The notes under the pieces are model-generated. The model did not search any database, was not told the DNA's origin, and saw nothing but the letters and a program-made list of their open reading frames with translations. A program made the translations under genes and the position numbers. Below are positions 33,212-42,486 of a stretch of 64,000 nt of DNA, piece after piece. The stretch is from contig NZ_JADIKI010000023.1 in assembly GCF_044904605.1 (NCBI RefSeq), positions 62,001-126,000 of the forward strand, in the 5' to 3' direction. Position 1 is the first letter of the stretch; each line of letters opens with the position of its first letter. The DNA comes from Dyella_B humi (GTDB lineage: Bacteria; Pseudomonadota; Gammaproteobacteria; Xanthomonadales; Rhodanobacteraceae).

Positions 33212-35131
33212 TCACCCCCGCTGCCGCCGATTCCGCCGCGTGCGCTTCCAGCCATACATCAATCCAAACAGCGTAATCAGCACCGGCAACATCACGATAT
33301 TGATCACCTTCAACCGCGTGCCCAGCGCATCGATCTCGGCATTGAGTTGATGCTGCACATCGCGCAGCTCCTTGCTGATGGCGAGCTGGCGCTGCAAGAA
33401 CTGTTCGATTTCCTGCTTTTGCTCAGCACTGGTCGACGTGTCGCGTGTGCCCTTGCCCGGTTGCAGTTCCTCCAGGCGGCGCTTGGTGTCAGCCAGCTCG
33501 CTTTCCAGTTCTTGTTCCTTCTGCAGGAACTTGCGGTCGGCGGCGCGCCGCAGCGCTTGCACGCGCGTGAAGGGGCGCTGCGAGGTGGAACGTCCGCGAA
33601 TGGACAGCAGCGCCGATGAACCGCTGAGGTTGTCGACCATGTTGCTGATGAAGTCGCCGTTGTTGGCGAACGCGCTGAGCATCGGCTGGCCGAGGAAGCT
33701 CTGCGTTTCCACCCACAGGCGATCGGTAAGCAGATCGGTGTCGGCCACCAAGATCACCTCCGCGTTCGGCGGCGAAGCCGACAGGTGACCCGGCCGCTTG
33801 GCGAATTCCGGAAAGGCGCTGGCGAACGTCCCGCGCAGGCGCGCGGCGATCACGTAGTTCTGGTTCTGTGGTTGATAGCCGTCCAGCAGGCTGGAAGGAT
33901 TGGTACTGGCTTCGATCACACGCTGCGTGGGCACCACCTCAGCATCCGAGCTGCTTTGCATCAGCGGGATCAGCCGTGTGGTCGCATCCGGCAGCAGATC
34001 GAAATGCCCGGGAGTGGAAACATTGACCCGTTGCAGGCTGGCGGTGATCACATCGTCGCGATTGAGTTCGGACGTGCCCAAGCCCAGCATCGCCGGATGT
34101 GCGAGATTGACGCCCGCCAGTTCGATCGGCAGCGCACGCGCACGATCGAGCACGACCTGGTCCGGATTGAACGATACGCCCCAGTCGGTGAACAGGCGCG
34201 GCAGGTTCGAGCTGTGGTTGTTGGTGGCGCTGGTGGTGTCGTCGACCAGCGGCGTGGGATCGGATTCGGAGTAGGGGTCCACGAACGCCACTAGATGCCC
34301 GCCGCCGAGCACGTACTGATCAATCGCGTACTGTACGTTGACAGGCAGGTTCTTGGGATGGATCAGCAGCAGTACCTGGATGTTCTTGTCGATGTGCTTG
34401 AGCTTGTCCGTATCGATCATTTCCACGTCGAACAGCTGCTGCAGCTGACGCATCACTGCCCATGGCTGCGTGCCCTGCCCGACGCTGCCCATCACCGGCA
34501 GTTCGGTAATCACGCCGATGCGCGGCTTTTCCGGCTCACTCAGCTGATACAGCAGCTTGGCGGCGTCGTATTCGAGGAAGGTTTCGCGATTCGGATCAAA
34601 GAACGGAATCGCCAACGTGCGATCGATGCGTTTTTCGCGGGCCTGCTGCGGATAATCAGCCCTGTAATCCGCCGCCGCTTCGTTGCTGGGCGGACGCGTG
34701 GTGCCGACCAGGCCGAAGAAGATGCGCTCACCATTGCTGCCGCCGTTCACCGCAGTGAGGCCGTTACCTTCCGCGCTGGCCTCGTCGTCGGAGTAAGGCA
34801 CCGGATCGGCGATCTGCAGACGGATGCGGCCGTGCGAACGCGCGACGATTTCCTGCAGCATCTCCGCTACGCGCTGTTCGTAGCTGCGCAACGTCGGCAG
34901 ATCTTTCGTGGCGTGCTGGGAGAAGTACAACGTCAACCAGAGCGGACGGTCCACACTGTCCACGATCTGCCGCGTGCCCGGCGAGAGCGTATACAGGCGA
35001 TCCTGGGTCAGGTCGAAACGTTCCGGCGCAAGCCAGCGGCTGGTGACCAGCGTAAGGCTGCAATAGGCCACGATCAGCGCGATCAATCCGCTGATCAGCA
35101 CGGTGCGTCGACGCAAAGGGAGACCGAACAT
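33212..35131 (-). CDS. GldG-like ABC-transporter-associated protein
   Basis: The protein has 639 residues. A membrane helix near residues 12-30 (VLISGLIALIVAYCSLTLVTS) is followed by the ABC_transp_aux domain (LYTLSPGTRQIVDSVDRPLWLTLYFS; VLLLIHPKNLPVNVQYAIDQYVLGGGHLVAFVDPYSE). Residues about 530-605 are a coiled coil (KFLQKEQELESELADTKRRL), then a C-terminal helix (VINIVMLPVLITLFGLMYGW) and a basic tail. It completes an ABC-2 type transporter with the permease and ATPase upstream. The substrate is unknown. It starts just after the 268-bp inverted-repeat element. Confidence 0.9.
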   Translation of the reverse strand: MFGLPLRRRTVLISGLIALIVAYCSLTLVTSRWLAPERFDLTQDRLYTLSPGTRQIVDSVDRPLWLTLYFSQHATKDLPTLRSYEQRVAEMLQEIVARSHGRIRLQIADPVPYSDDEASAEGNGLTAVNGGSNGERIFFGLVGTTRPPSNEAAADYRADYPQQAREKRIDRTLAIPFFDPNRETFLEYDAAKLLYQLSEPEKPRIGVITELPVMGSVGQGTQPWAVMRQLQQLFDVEMIDTDKLKHIDKNIQVLLLIHPKNLPVNVQYAIDQYVLGGGHLVAFVDPYSESDPTPLVDDTTSATNNHSSNLPRLFTDWGVSFNPDQVVLDRARALPIELAGVNLAHPAMLGLGTSELNRDDVITASLQRVNVSTPGHFDLLPDATTRLIPLMQSSSDAEVVPTQRVIEASTNPSSLLDGYQPQNQNYVIAARLRGTFASAFPEFAKRPGHLSASPPNAEVILVADTDLLTDRLWVETQSFLGQPMLSAFANNGDFISNMVDNLSGSSALLSIRGRSTSQRPFTRVQALRRAADRKFLQKEQELESELADTKRRLEELQPGKGTRDTSTSAEQKQEIEQFLQRQLAISKELRDVQHQLNAEIDALGTRLKVINIVMLPVLITLFGLMYGWKRTRRNRRQRG

Positions 35132-35132
35132 C

Positions 35133-35400
35133 AGAGCCTGCCTACGGTTTCGGCGTAGCCCGCGTTGTCACAGTGCGTTCGCCAGGTGGTAGTGCGTGGC
35201 GCAGCGCTTGCCTGGCTGGCAAGCCAAGCCGCGCGCTGCCGCATGGCGGCCGCACCGTGGCAACCCTTCGGGCCGGGGCTGTTTGCCCGCCGGGCAGCGT
35301 CCTCACTCAGTTGTGTATCGACATACACGCCTTCGTTCCTCCTTGCCCGTCAGGCAAACAGATCCCGGCGCGGGCCACGCCGAAACCGTAGGCAGGCTCT
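35133..35400. mobile_element. MITE-like element with 32-bp terminal inverted repeats
   Basis: Arms 35133-35164 and 35369-35400 are reverse complements with one mismatch in 32 bp, starting AGAGCCTGCCTACGG. Between them are further hairpins: GCTTGCC/GGCAAGC (about 35208-35226), GTGTAT/ATACAC around a CGAC loop (about 35313-35328), and TTGCC/GGCAA (about 35343-35357). No ORF with coding character is visible. It sits exactly between the last bases of the permease gene and the start of the GldG-like gene. Mobility is inferred from structure; no flanking duplication was established. Confidence 0.6.
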
Positions 35401-36134
35401 TAACGGCTCCGCTTCATATCGATCACCAGCACGCCGGCAGTCAGCCACGCCACGATGGTGAGTACGAAATACAAGAGATCACGCACATCGAGCACGCCGC
35501 GTGCGATCGCTTCGTAATGTCGCAGCATGGACAGATGCGCCACGCCGTTCACCAATCGGCGCGGCAAAGTGCCTTGGAAAAAATCCAGCACCTGCGTCTG
35601 GCCAGCAAGAATCAGCAGCACGCACACCACGGCGGTGAGAATGAAGGCCACCACCTGGCTGCTGGTCACTGTCGAAAGGCACGCGCCGATTGCCAGGAAG
35701 GCCCCCGCCATCAGCCAACTGCCGACGTAGCCGGCGACGATGATGCCGTTGTCCGGCGAGCCCAAGTAGTTGACGGTGATCCACACCGGAAACGTGAGCA
35801 GCAGCGCGAGGCCGACGAAAAACCACGCCGCCAGAAATTTGCCCAGCATCGCCTGCCATAGCGTGATCGGCAGCGTCAGCAGCAATTCCAGCGTGCCGGC
35901 TTTGGCTTCCTCGGCCCACAGGCGCATCGATACCGCCGGCACCAGGATCAGGTAGAGCCATGGGTGCATCGCAAAAAACGGCTGCAAGTCGGCGATGCCG
36001 CGATCGTAGAAATCACCGACGTAGAACGTGAGGATGCCCGACAGCACCAGGAAGATCACCAGGAACACGTACGCCACCGGCGTCACGAAGTAACTGCGCA
36101 GTTCTCGGCGCATGACCGCTATGGCCGCGTTCAT
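35400..36134 (-). CDS. ABC-2 type transporter permease, GldF-like
   Basis: The protein has 244 residues and six membrane helices. RRELRSYFVTPVAYVFLVIFLVLSGILTFYVGDF and SMRLWAEEAKAGTLELLLTLPITLWQAMLGKFLAAW are the ABC-2 signature blocks. Its ATG overlaps the ATPase stop (ATGA at 36131-36134), indicating coupling. The last base of the inverted-repeat element falls in the stop codon. Confidence 0.94.
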   Translation of the reverse strand: MNAAIAVMRRELRSYFVTPVAYVFLVIFLVLSGILTFYVGDFYDRGIADLQPFFAMHPWLYLILVPAVSMRLWAEEAKAGTLELLLTLPITLWQAMLGKFLAAWFFVGLALLLTFPVWITVNYLGSPDNGIIVAGYVGSWLMAGAFLAIGACLSTVTSSQVVAFILTAVVCVLLILAGQTQVLDFFQGTLPRRLVNGVAHLSMLRHYEAIARGVLDVRDLLYFVLTIVAWLTAGVLVIDMKRSR

Positions 36135-37075
36135 GGCTGCGCCTCCGTTTTTTCTTCCTCGCCGAGAGTGATCTGGCGAAACACCTCGTCGAGTCGACCA
36201 CGTTCGAGCTGGATCTCGGAAATCTCCAGTCCCTGCTGACGCAGCAGTGCTTCAACCGGCTCCAGGATGCGTTCGCCCGGCTTGGGGAACACTGTGATGC
36301 GGCCGTCCAACGGATCCACCTCGATACCGGCTACCTGCGGCAGGCGCCCGAGCATTTCCTGCGACACGCCGCTGCCCTGCGCGCTGAAAGACACAGCGCC
36401 GTGATAGCGCGAACGCGCTTCCAGTTCCGCCGGTGTAGCGTCGGCGCGCAACTGGCCGCCGGCGATGATCACCACGCGATTGCACAGCGCGTGCACTTCC
36501 TCGAGCAGGTGCGTGGAGATCAGGATCGTGCGCTCGCGCGCCATCGCATCGATGAGCCGGCGCACGGCATGTTTCTGGTTAGGATCGAGGCCGTCGGTGG
36601 GTTCGTCCAGCATCAGCACCGGTGGATCGTGCAGGATCGCCTGTGCCAAGCCCACGCGCCGACGTAGACCTTTGGACAAGGTATCCACGCTCACGTTTAG
36701 CGCTTCGTCCAACTGCAGATGGCTCACCACTTCGTCAAAGCGACGACGGCCCACATCGGAACGCAACCCGCGCATGCGCATGATGAACACCAGAAACTCT
36801 CGCACTGTCATTTCGCCGTAGCTGGGCGCGCCTTCCGGCAGATAGCCGAGGGCGCGCTTGGCCTTGAGCGGTTCGCGAGTCACGTCATGACCGCAGACAC
36901 GCGCGGTGCCGGAACTAGGCGTGAGGAAGCCGGCGATCATGCGCATCGCCGTCGTCTTGCCTGCACCGTTGGGGCCCAGCAGCCCGAGCACCTGGCCCGG
37001 TTCGGCGTAGATGCTTAGCGCATCTACCGCGGTCAAATGGCCGTAGCGCTTGGTGAGCTTGTCGGTCTCGATCAT
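36131..37075 (-). CDS. ABC transporter ATP-binding protein, GldA-like
   Basis: The protein has 314 residues from ATG 37075. Walker A is GLLGPNGAGKTTA, the signature motif is LSKGLRRRVGLAQAI, Walker B is VLMLDEPTDGLD with the switch His in ILISTHLLEEV. The C-terminal 75 residues form a DUF4162-like extension. It is the first gene of a three-gene operon with the permease and the GldG-like protein. Confidence 0.96.
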   Translation of the reverse strand: MIETDKLTKRYGHLTAVDALSIYAEPGQVLGLLGPNGAGKTTAMRMIAGFLTPSSGTARVCGHDVTREPLKAKRALGYLPEGAPSYGEMTVREFLVFIMRMRGLRSDVGRRRFDEVVSHLQLDEALNVSVDTLSKGLRRRVGLAQAILHDPPVLMLDEPTDGLDPNQKHAVRRLIDAMARERTILISTHLLEEVHALCNRVVIIAGGQLRADATPAELEARSRYHGAVSFSAQGSGVSQEMLGRLPQVAGIEVDPLDGRITVFPKPGERILEPVEALLRQQGLEISEIQLERGRLDEVFRQITLGEEEKTEAQP

Positions 37076-37210
37076 GTCCGCTCGCGAAAGGAACCGCAAC
37101 GCAATGTACCGCAAGCGGGCGAGAAAGTTCTTGGAGAGCCGTAGATCGGGAATGGTGAAAAGCGCAGTCGCGGCGCTTTTACGATTCCCGCTTCACGATT
37201 TCCGCGCCCA

Positions 37211-37240
37211 ACAAAAAGCCCTCCGCGAGGAGGGCTGTTT
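37211..37240 (-). terminator. Intrinsic terminator for the SRPBCC gene
   Basis: Read on the minus strand, AGCCCTCC-TCGC-GGAGGGCT is a perfect 8-bp stem followed by TTTTTGTTG. It lies 20 nt past the stop of the gene at 37260 and ends its transcript. Confidence 0.88.
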
Positions 37241-37259
37241 GTTTGGTGAAGCGTGATGC

Positions 37260-38651
37260 TTACTTCGCCGCGCTGCTAGCAGCAGCCGGCGCACTGCTGG
37301 CCGGTGCCGGAGCGGTGCTACTGGAAGCCGGCTGACCGTTCGCATTGAGCACGCCCGGCTGCTTGATGCCGGTCTGCTGCTCAGGCGTCTGCTGCGGCAC
37401 GGTGGCACCGTTCGACGCATCCTGCAGCGGCAGGTACACGGCGAACTGTGCGTAGGTCTGGATGTTACCGCCGTTGTCCTTCACTTCCGGCTGCACGAGG
37501 ATGTCGTACAGGCGGTTGGTCACTTCATCGAACTTGTAGCCATGCGTCTGCGCATAAGCCTTCAGCATGTCGCGCGTCTGGGGCACGCCGGCGGCGGTAC
37601 CGTTCCACACCGCTTCCAGTGCCGGACCGCTGAACGCCAGCGTGGCGCGCACGTTGTTGTCCACGATCACGCGGCCGAAGCGATCCTTGCTGCCAGGTTG
37701 GGCGTTGTTGTCAGCATTGGCCGGCGCAGCGGCGGTGCTGCTGGAAGCTGGCTGCAACTGCTCGTTCAACGAAGGCGGCGTCGGCGGGGTGAGCGTCACA
37801 CTCTGACCGGCCACGTTGAGCGTATCGGTGTCGATCGGCTCGGCCACGTCGAAGGTGTAGGTCTCGTCACCATAGTTGGTGGTGAAGATGATGCGCGGAC
37901 CATTGGTATGCACGCCCAGCTTCTTGGCGGCATCCTGGATCTCTTTGATGGCGGCGTCGGTGGCTTCGTTCAGGCCATCCAGACCGTCCTTGCGCTTCAT
38001 CGAGGTGGACACCAGCAGCACCGGCGTCGGCTTGGTCTGCTGGACGTACGGATCGAGCGCGCTGTAGTCGATGTTCGGCACGCCGGCCAGCACGTTCTGC
38101 AGGCTGTTCAAGCTGTACTGGATGAAGGCGTCAGGCTGGCCATGGATGTACAGATTGGAATAGCGATCCAGCAGGTTGAAGCCGTAGCTTACGTCATACG
38201 ACCAGGTGATCTTGGTCAGCTTGCCGGTGTTGCCCTGACGCAGCAGATCCAGGGTGAAGTGCTTGTCGCTACCACGCCACTCGTTGTCCAAGTTCCAGAT
38301 GATCTGGGCGTTGTTGACGGTGGGGTCGATCTTGCTGAAGTCCGGCTGGGTGCTGGCGATCGTCAGCTTGCCGTTGCCGACTTTCTCGTCCTGGCTGGCC
38401 CAGCTGATCTCGGAACCGGGACCATAGGCATTGCCGGAAAGGGTGTACTGGGTTTTCGGGTCGTACGCGCGCAACACGGCGTAGTCGGGGAAGGTGCGGA
38501 AATTAGCCACCACGTCGTAGACCTGGCGGAGGTCTTTGCTGACCACCAATGACCGCTCAACGTGGCCACTGCCGGGCATGATGATGCCCACCACGACGCC
38601 GACAACGACGACGATGATGAGGGCAACGATGAATTCCAGAACACGCGTCAT
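37260..38651 (-). CDS. Membrane-anchored SRPBCC/polyketide-cyclase-like protein
   Basis: The protein has 463 residues. An N-terminal anchor (FIVALIIVVVVGVVVGIIM) is followed by a START/SRPBCC-type domain (RSLVVSKDLRQVYDVVANFRTFPDY, residues about 33-180). A GyrI-like region may follow (RIIFTTNYGDETYTFDV). Two low-complexity linkers, near residue 302 and at the C-terminus, contain the motif QPASSSTA with Ala/Pro/Ser. It probably acts at the outer face of the inner membrane as a lipid- or ligand-binding protein; no function can be assigned. A strong terminator follows. Confidence 0.82.
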   Translation of the reverse strand: MTRVLEFIVALIIVVVVGVVVGIIMPGSGHVERSLVVSKDLRQVYDVVANFRTFPDYAVLRAYDPKTQYTLSGNAYGPGSEISWASQDEKVGNGKLTIASTQPDFSKIDPTVNNAQIIWNLDNEWRGSDKHFTLDLLRQGNTGKLTKITWSYDVSYGFNLLDRYSNLYIHGQPDAFIQYSLNSLQNVLAGVPNIDYSALDPYVQQTKPTPVLLVSTSMKRKDGLDGLNEATDAAIKEIQDAAKKLGVHTNGPRIIFTTNYGDETYTFDVAEPIDTDTLNVAGQSVTLTPPTPPSLNEQLQPASSSTAAAPANADNNAQPGSKDRFGRVIVDNNVRATLAFSGPALEAVWNGTAAGVPQTRDMLKAYAQTHGYKFDEVTNRLYDILVQPEVKDNGGNIQTYAQFAVYLPLQDASNGATVPQQTPEQQTGIKQPGVLNANGQPASSSTAPAPASSAPAAASSAAK

Positions 38652-38885
38652 TCCAGGGTTCTCCGAGACGTCTCTCTAAAGCGGTGGAAAGCGCAGGTCG
38701 GAACGGGACCGCCATAAGGAGTCTTCCCTCGAGGGAAACCGCATCAGGACGGGGGTTCGGCCGGCGCCTAAGCTGCCGATGGTACTTGCTCACGCGCAGG
38801 AACGCTACGGGCCGAGACAGCCCGCAGCCGCGTTGCGAAGCAGCATTTCCCGATGGGCTAAAGATGGGCTAAAGCAATCGCCCGA

Positions 38886-39527
38886 TCAGACGATACCCAG
38901 CTCCAAAGCCTTGAGTACCGCGCGCGTTCGATCACGCACGCCGAGCTTGGACAGGATGTTGGAGACGTGGTTTTTGACGGTGCCCTCAGCCACCTTTAGA
39001 GAATTGGCAATTTCCTTATTGCTGTAGCCACCGGACAGCAGTCGCAGGATCTCCGTCTCGCGTTCGGTCAGCGGATCGGGCTGCTCCAGGCTGGTGAACT
39101 GGTTATGGATGCGGCTGACGCCGGCCAGCAGGCGTTGGGTGACCATCGGCGCCACCAGCGAACCGCCGTTGGCGACGGTGCGCACCGCTTCCACCAGTTG
39201 CTCCAGCGACACATCCTTAAGCAGATAACCGCGCGCGCCGGCCTTCAGGCCCTGCAGCACGAGCTGATCGTCGTCGAAGGTGGTGAGGATGATGGTGGGC
39301 GGCAGCTCACTGCGCGCCGACAGGGCTTGCAGCACTTCCAGACCGCTCATGTTGGGCATGCGCAGATCTAGCAGCACCACGTCGGGCTTGATGCGCGGAA
39401 TATCCTGCACGGCCTGCACGCCATCGGCGCACTCGGCCACCACGCGAATATCCTCCGCCAGATCGAGCAGGGAACGCACACCCTGGCGTACCAGGTTCTG
39501 GTCGTCGACGAGACAAACGGAAATCAT
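38886..39527 (-). CDS. NarL/LuxR family response regulator
   Basis: The protein has 213 residues from ATG 39527 with AGGA upstream. The receiver domain has the acidic pair D8-D9, phosphoacceptor D54 (VVLLDLRMPN), T82-type switch residue (ILTTFDD) and K104 (YLLKD). The LuxR helix-turn-helix is at residues about 150-210 (LTERETEILRLLSGGYSNKEIANSL, VKNHVSNILSKLG). It is cotranscribed with the sensor kinase, 55 nt upstream. Confidence 0.95.
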   Translation of the reverse strand: MISVCLVDDQNLVRQGVRSLLDLAEDIRVVAECADGVQAVQDIPRIKPDVVLLDLRMPNMSGLEVLQALSARSELPPTIILTTFDDDQLVLQGLKAGARGYLLKDVSLEQLVEAVRTVANGGSLVAPMVTQRLLAGVSRIHNQFTSLEQPDPLTERETEILRLLSGGYSNKEIANSLKVAEGTVKNHVSNILSKLGVRDRTRAVLKALELGIV

Positions 39528-39582
39528 CGCGGATCCTCGCAGCAGGAATGACTCCAGCCATTGGCAACATTCTGGCAAGTCA

Positions 39583-40806
39583 TCAGGTCAGGCTCAATGC
39601 AGGCGGTTCGAAACGGGAAGGCGTATGCGCCAACACCGACGGCTCGCCCAATGGAAGACGGATGCTGAGGGCAAAACCCTGCCCTGCTTCGCTCTCCATC
39701 GTGACGCTGCCGCCGAATTCGGCCAGTCGCTCGCGCATACCGGAAAGCCCATTGCCAGGCGTGATGTCGCTGACGCCGCGGCCATCGTCCCGCGCGCACA
39801 GGCTGAGCAGGGTCTCATCCTCATAGGTAAAGGTGAGCCACAGATTGCGGGCGCCGGCATGCCGTGCGGTATTGGTGATGATCTCCTGCACGCAACGTAG
39901 CAGCACCTGTGCCCGGCCTGGGTCTTCCACGCTGAAACGCGGCGGGATGTTCAGGTGCACGCGCAGGCTCGGCACGCCGTCGATCAGGCTTTGCAGGGCT
40001 TGGGTGAGGTCGATCGCATCGTCCTGGCGCAGCTCGCTCACCGCCTCGCGCACATCGGTCAGCAGCAACCGCGCCGTGCTTTGCGCCTTGCGCACGTGCA
40101 CCGAAGCTGACTCGTTACTGAGGTGGCTAGCCACTTCCAGGTTGAGGCTAAGCGCGGTCAGATGGTGTCCGATCACATCATGCAGCTCGCGCGCGATGCG
40201 CATGCGCTCGGCGATGCGGGTGGATTCGGCCAGCAGCGCGCGGGTGGCGCGCAGCTCGGAATTGAGCCGCCGCTGCGCCTCGCGCTCCTCTGCCAATTGG
40301 CTGGCCACCAGCGAAGCCACGAAGCCGAGCATGGCGAAGGCGGTATAGATGAATGCCTGCAGCGTACCCAGCAAGATGCTGTGTTTGAGTTCGGCAAAGG
40401 TGGAAAACAACACGGCCATGCTGAGCGCCTGCAACACGATCCAGGCCACGCCCGCCCAGAACGGGACCAGCCATGGCAAGACCACCGCTACCACCACCAG
40501 CAGTGTGGCGGACAAACCACTATGGCTATACCAGCCCACCATCACCGCGGTGGCCGTAAGCAGCAACAGACCGATCAGCCGCGCCCAGATATGAGTGCGC
40601 GCGCCCAGGTTGTTGGTGATGAGCAGATACAGCACCCCGAATAGCAGGTAGGACAGTGTCCACAGCAGCAGCGAGAAATTAGGTCGCTGCAGCAGGTCCA
40701 GCCGCTCGGTCGCCCAGTTGGTAAACAGCGGCGTGCCATCGCAGAGGTAAGCGATCAGCCCCGTGATGCGCAAAAGCCGAGTGTGATTGAAATTGGTCAT
40801 TGCCAT
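39583..40806 (-). CDS. Sensor histidine kinase, HisKA_3 (DesK/NarX-like) type
   Basis: The protein has 407 residues. Six membrane helices cover residues about 10-168, then a coiled signalling helix (LAEEREAQRRLNSELRATRALL), the phosphoacceptor H209 in RELHDVIGHHLTALSLNLEVA, and a C-terminal HATPase domain (DDGRGVSDITPGNGLSGMRERLAEFGG). The membrane-only sensing domain fits a DesK-like sensor of membrane state. ATG 40806 or 40800 may start it. It pairs with the response regulator downstream. Confidence 0.94.
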   Translation of the reverse strand: MAMTNFNHTRLLRITGLIAYLCDGTPLFTNWATERLDLLQRPNFSLLLWTLSYLLFGVLYLLITNNLGARTHIWARLIGLLLLTATAVMVGWYSHSGLSATLLVVVAVVLPWLVPFWAGVAWIVLQALSMAVLFSTFAELKHSILLGTLQAFIYTAFAMLGFVASLVASQLAEEREAQRRLNSELRATRALLAESTRIAERMRIARELHDVIGHHLTALSLNLEVASHLSNESASVHVRKAQSTARLLLTDVREAVSELRQDDAIDLTQALQSLIDGVPSLRVHLNIPPRFSVEDPGRAQVLLRCVQEIITNTARHAGARNLWLTFTYEDETLLSLCARDDGRGVSDITPGNGLSGMRERLAEFGGSVTMESEAGQGFALSIRLPLGEPSVLAHTPSRFEPPALSLT

Positions 40807-41039
40807 GCCTGCATCATAGGGCTGCCTTGGGCCGACCGAATGCGCGGGAAGTCATGCGCTATCGTACGCCGCCCCGCTCCGGCCCGACCGCCCGCCTAGG
40901 CGTCGGTTTTACAAAGCTTTTACATGCGAACTCATGCCGCAATACGGGATGTGCCACCCGGTGTCGCATGCCATAATGCGCCTCGAGCTGGGCCGTCAGT
41001 CGGTCTTCATACCTAGTCACCATCACTGCGGAGCAACGA

Positions 41040-41663
41040 ATGGCCCTTGCCATCCGCGACGTGCGGGAGCACGACCTGGATGCCGTACTGGCGCTCAACA
41101 ACACCGCCGGTCGCTCCATTCTGGTCCTGGATGCCGCGCAGTTGCGCTATTTCTACGATCACGCCGATTACTTCCGCGTGGCCGAGATCGACGGTCATCT
41201 CGCCGGTTTCCTGATCGCCCTGCGCGACGGGCGCGATTACAAAAGCCCCAACTACTGCTGGTTCAGCGAGCACTATCCGGCGTTCGTCTACATCGACCGC
41301 ATCGTGATCGCCAACGCGTACCGCCGCCACGGTCTGGGCCGCATCTTCTATTGCGACGTGAACAGCTACGCCGAAGTGCGCGTGCCATTGCTCACCTGCG
41401 AAGTGTTCCTGGAGCCGGCCGACGACGTGGTCGTGCTGTTTCACGGCACCTACGGCTTCCAGGAAGTGGGCCAGCAGCGCATGGGCGAACGCGGGCCGCA
41501 GGTGAGCCTGCTCGCCAAGGACCTGCCCAGCTACACCTACGTGCGCGATACCTATCTCGAACATAGCGGCCTGCCGGACCTGCCTTGGCTGGCTGGCCGC
41601 GATCTTCCCCTAGCCAATCAAGACTCTAAGACACGCCGCCTCGCTGGAGAGCGGCGTTCATGA
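41040..41663 (+). CDS. GNAT family N-acetyltransferase upstream of minC
   Basis: The protein has 207 residues. The acetyl-CoA binding motif is YIDRIVIANAYRRHGLGRIFY; the N-terminal IRDVREHDLDAVLALNN and the LFHGTYGFQEVGQQ C-terminal part complete the fold. The C-terminal 35 residues are polar and extend beyond the domain. Its stop overlaps the minC start (ATGA at 41660-41663), so it is cotranslated with the Min genes; whether it acts on them is unknown. The substrate is unknown. Confidence 0.92.
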   Translation: MALAIRDVREHDLDAVLALNNTAGRSILVLDAAQLRYFYDHADYFRVAEIDGHLAGFLIALRDGRDYKSPNYCWFSEHYPAFVYIDRIVIANAYRRHGLGRIFYCDVNSYAEVRVPLLTCEVFLEPADDVVVLFHGTYGFQEVGQQRMGERGPQVSLLAKDLPSYTYVRDTYLEHSGLPDLPWLAGRDLPLANQDSKTRRLAGERRS

Positions 41664-42427
41664 ATGCAAAGATGGATACTTCTGAAGCCTGCGATCTGCG
41701 TTTCGGGCAGGTCGGGATTGCCTGTGTGCGCGTGCGACGGCCCGATGCGGCGGCCTTGTGCGAGGAACTCGAACGCCGCGTGCGCGCCGCCCCCCAACTG
41801 TTCTCGCGCGCGGCAGTCGTTCTCGACCTGAGCCACCTGCTTAATCTGCCGGACGACGGCATCGTCGACGCTCTGCTTGAAGCGGTGCGCAGCGCCGGCA
41901 TGTTGCCGGTGGGCCTGGCCTACGGCACCAGCGCCACCGAAGCGCTGGCACAGCGCATGGGGCTGCCGCTGATCGCCAAGTTTCGCGCGGCCTACGAGCC
42001 GGCCGACGGCGGCAGCATCACGCCGTCCGCTCCCACCGCAGTACCCGCGCCAGCGACGCCAGTGCGCGAACCGGTGCTGTCGCAGCCTACCGCTTCGGTC
42101 GGCGCGCAGCGTCACGATGGCACGGTGCGTTCGGGCCAACAGGTCTATGCGCGCGATCGCGATTTGGTCGTGGTCGGCACCATCGCCAACGGCGCCGAAG
42201 TGATCTCCGACGGCAGCATCCATATTTACGGCAGCCTGAAGGGCCGCGCGATGGCGGGTGCGCAAGGCGACGCGAAAGCACGTATTTTCATCTCGGACTT
42301 CCGCGCGGAACTGGTGGCCATCGCGGGCCACTACCGCGTGTTCGAGCAGATACCAAAAGACCTGGAAGGCCAGTCCGTGCAATGCTGGCTCGACGGCGAA
42401 AAGCTTTTGATTGCACCTTTGAAGTAA
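41660..42427 (+). CDS. minC: Septum site-determining protein MinC
   Basis: The protein has 255 residues. The N-terminal FtsZ-inhibiting domain covers residues about 1-105; a Pro/Ala-rich linker (SITPSAPTAVPAPATPVREPV) joins it to the C-terminal beta-helix (GQQVYARDRDLVVVGTIANGAEVISDGSIHIYGSLKGRAMAGAQG). MinC blocks FtsZ polymerisation away from midcell when recruited by MinD. The first gene of minCDE, coupled to the GNAT gene. Confidence 0.96.
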   Translation: MNAKMDTSEACDLRFGQVGIACVRVRRPDAAALCEELERRVRAAPQLFSRAAVVLDLSHLLNLPDDGIVDALLEAVRSAGMLPVGLAYGTSATEALAQRMGLPLIAKFRAAYEPADGGSITPSAPTAVPAPATPVREPVLSQPTASVGAQRHDGTVRSGQQVYARDRDLVVVGTIANGAEVISDGSIHIYGSLKGRAMAGAQGDAKARIFISDFRAELVAIAGHYRVFEQIPKDLEGQSVQCWLDGEKLLIAPLK

Positions 42428-42486
42428 TCGATGTACTGATTCGTTCAGAACATCCCAAAAAAATTATATATATCCGGAGATGAGCC

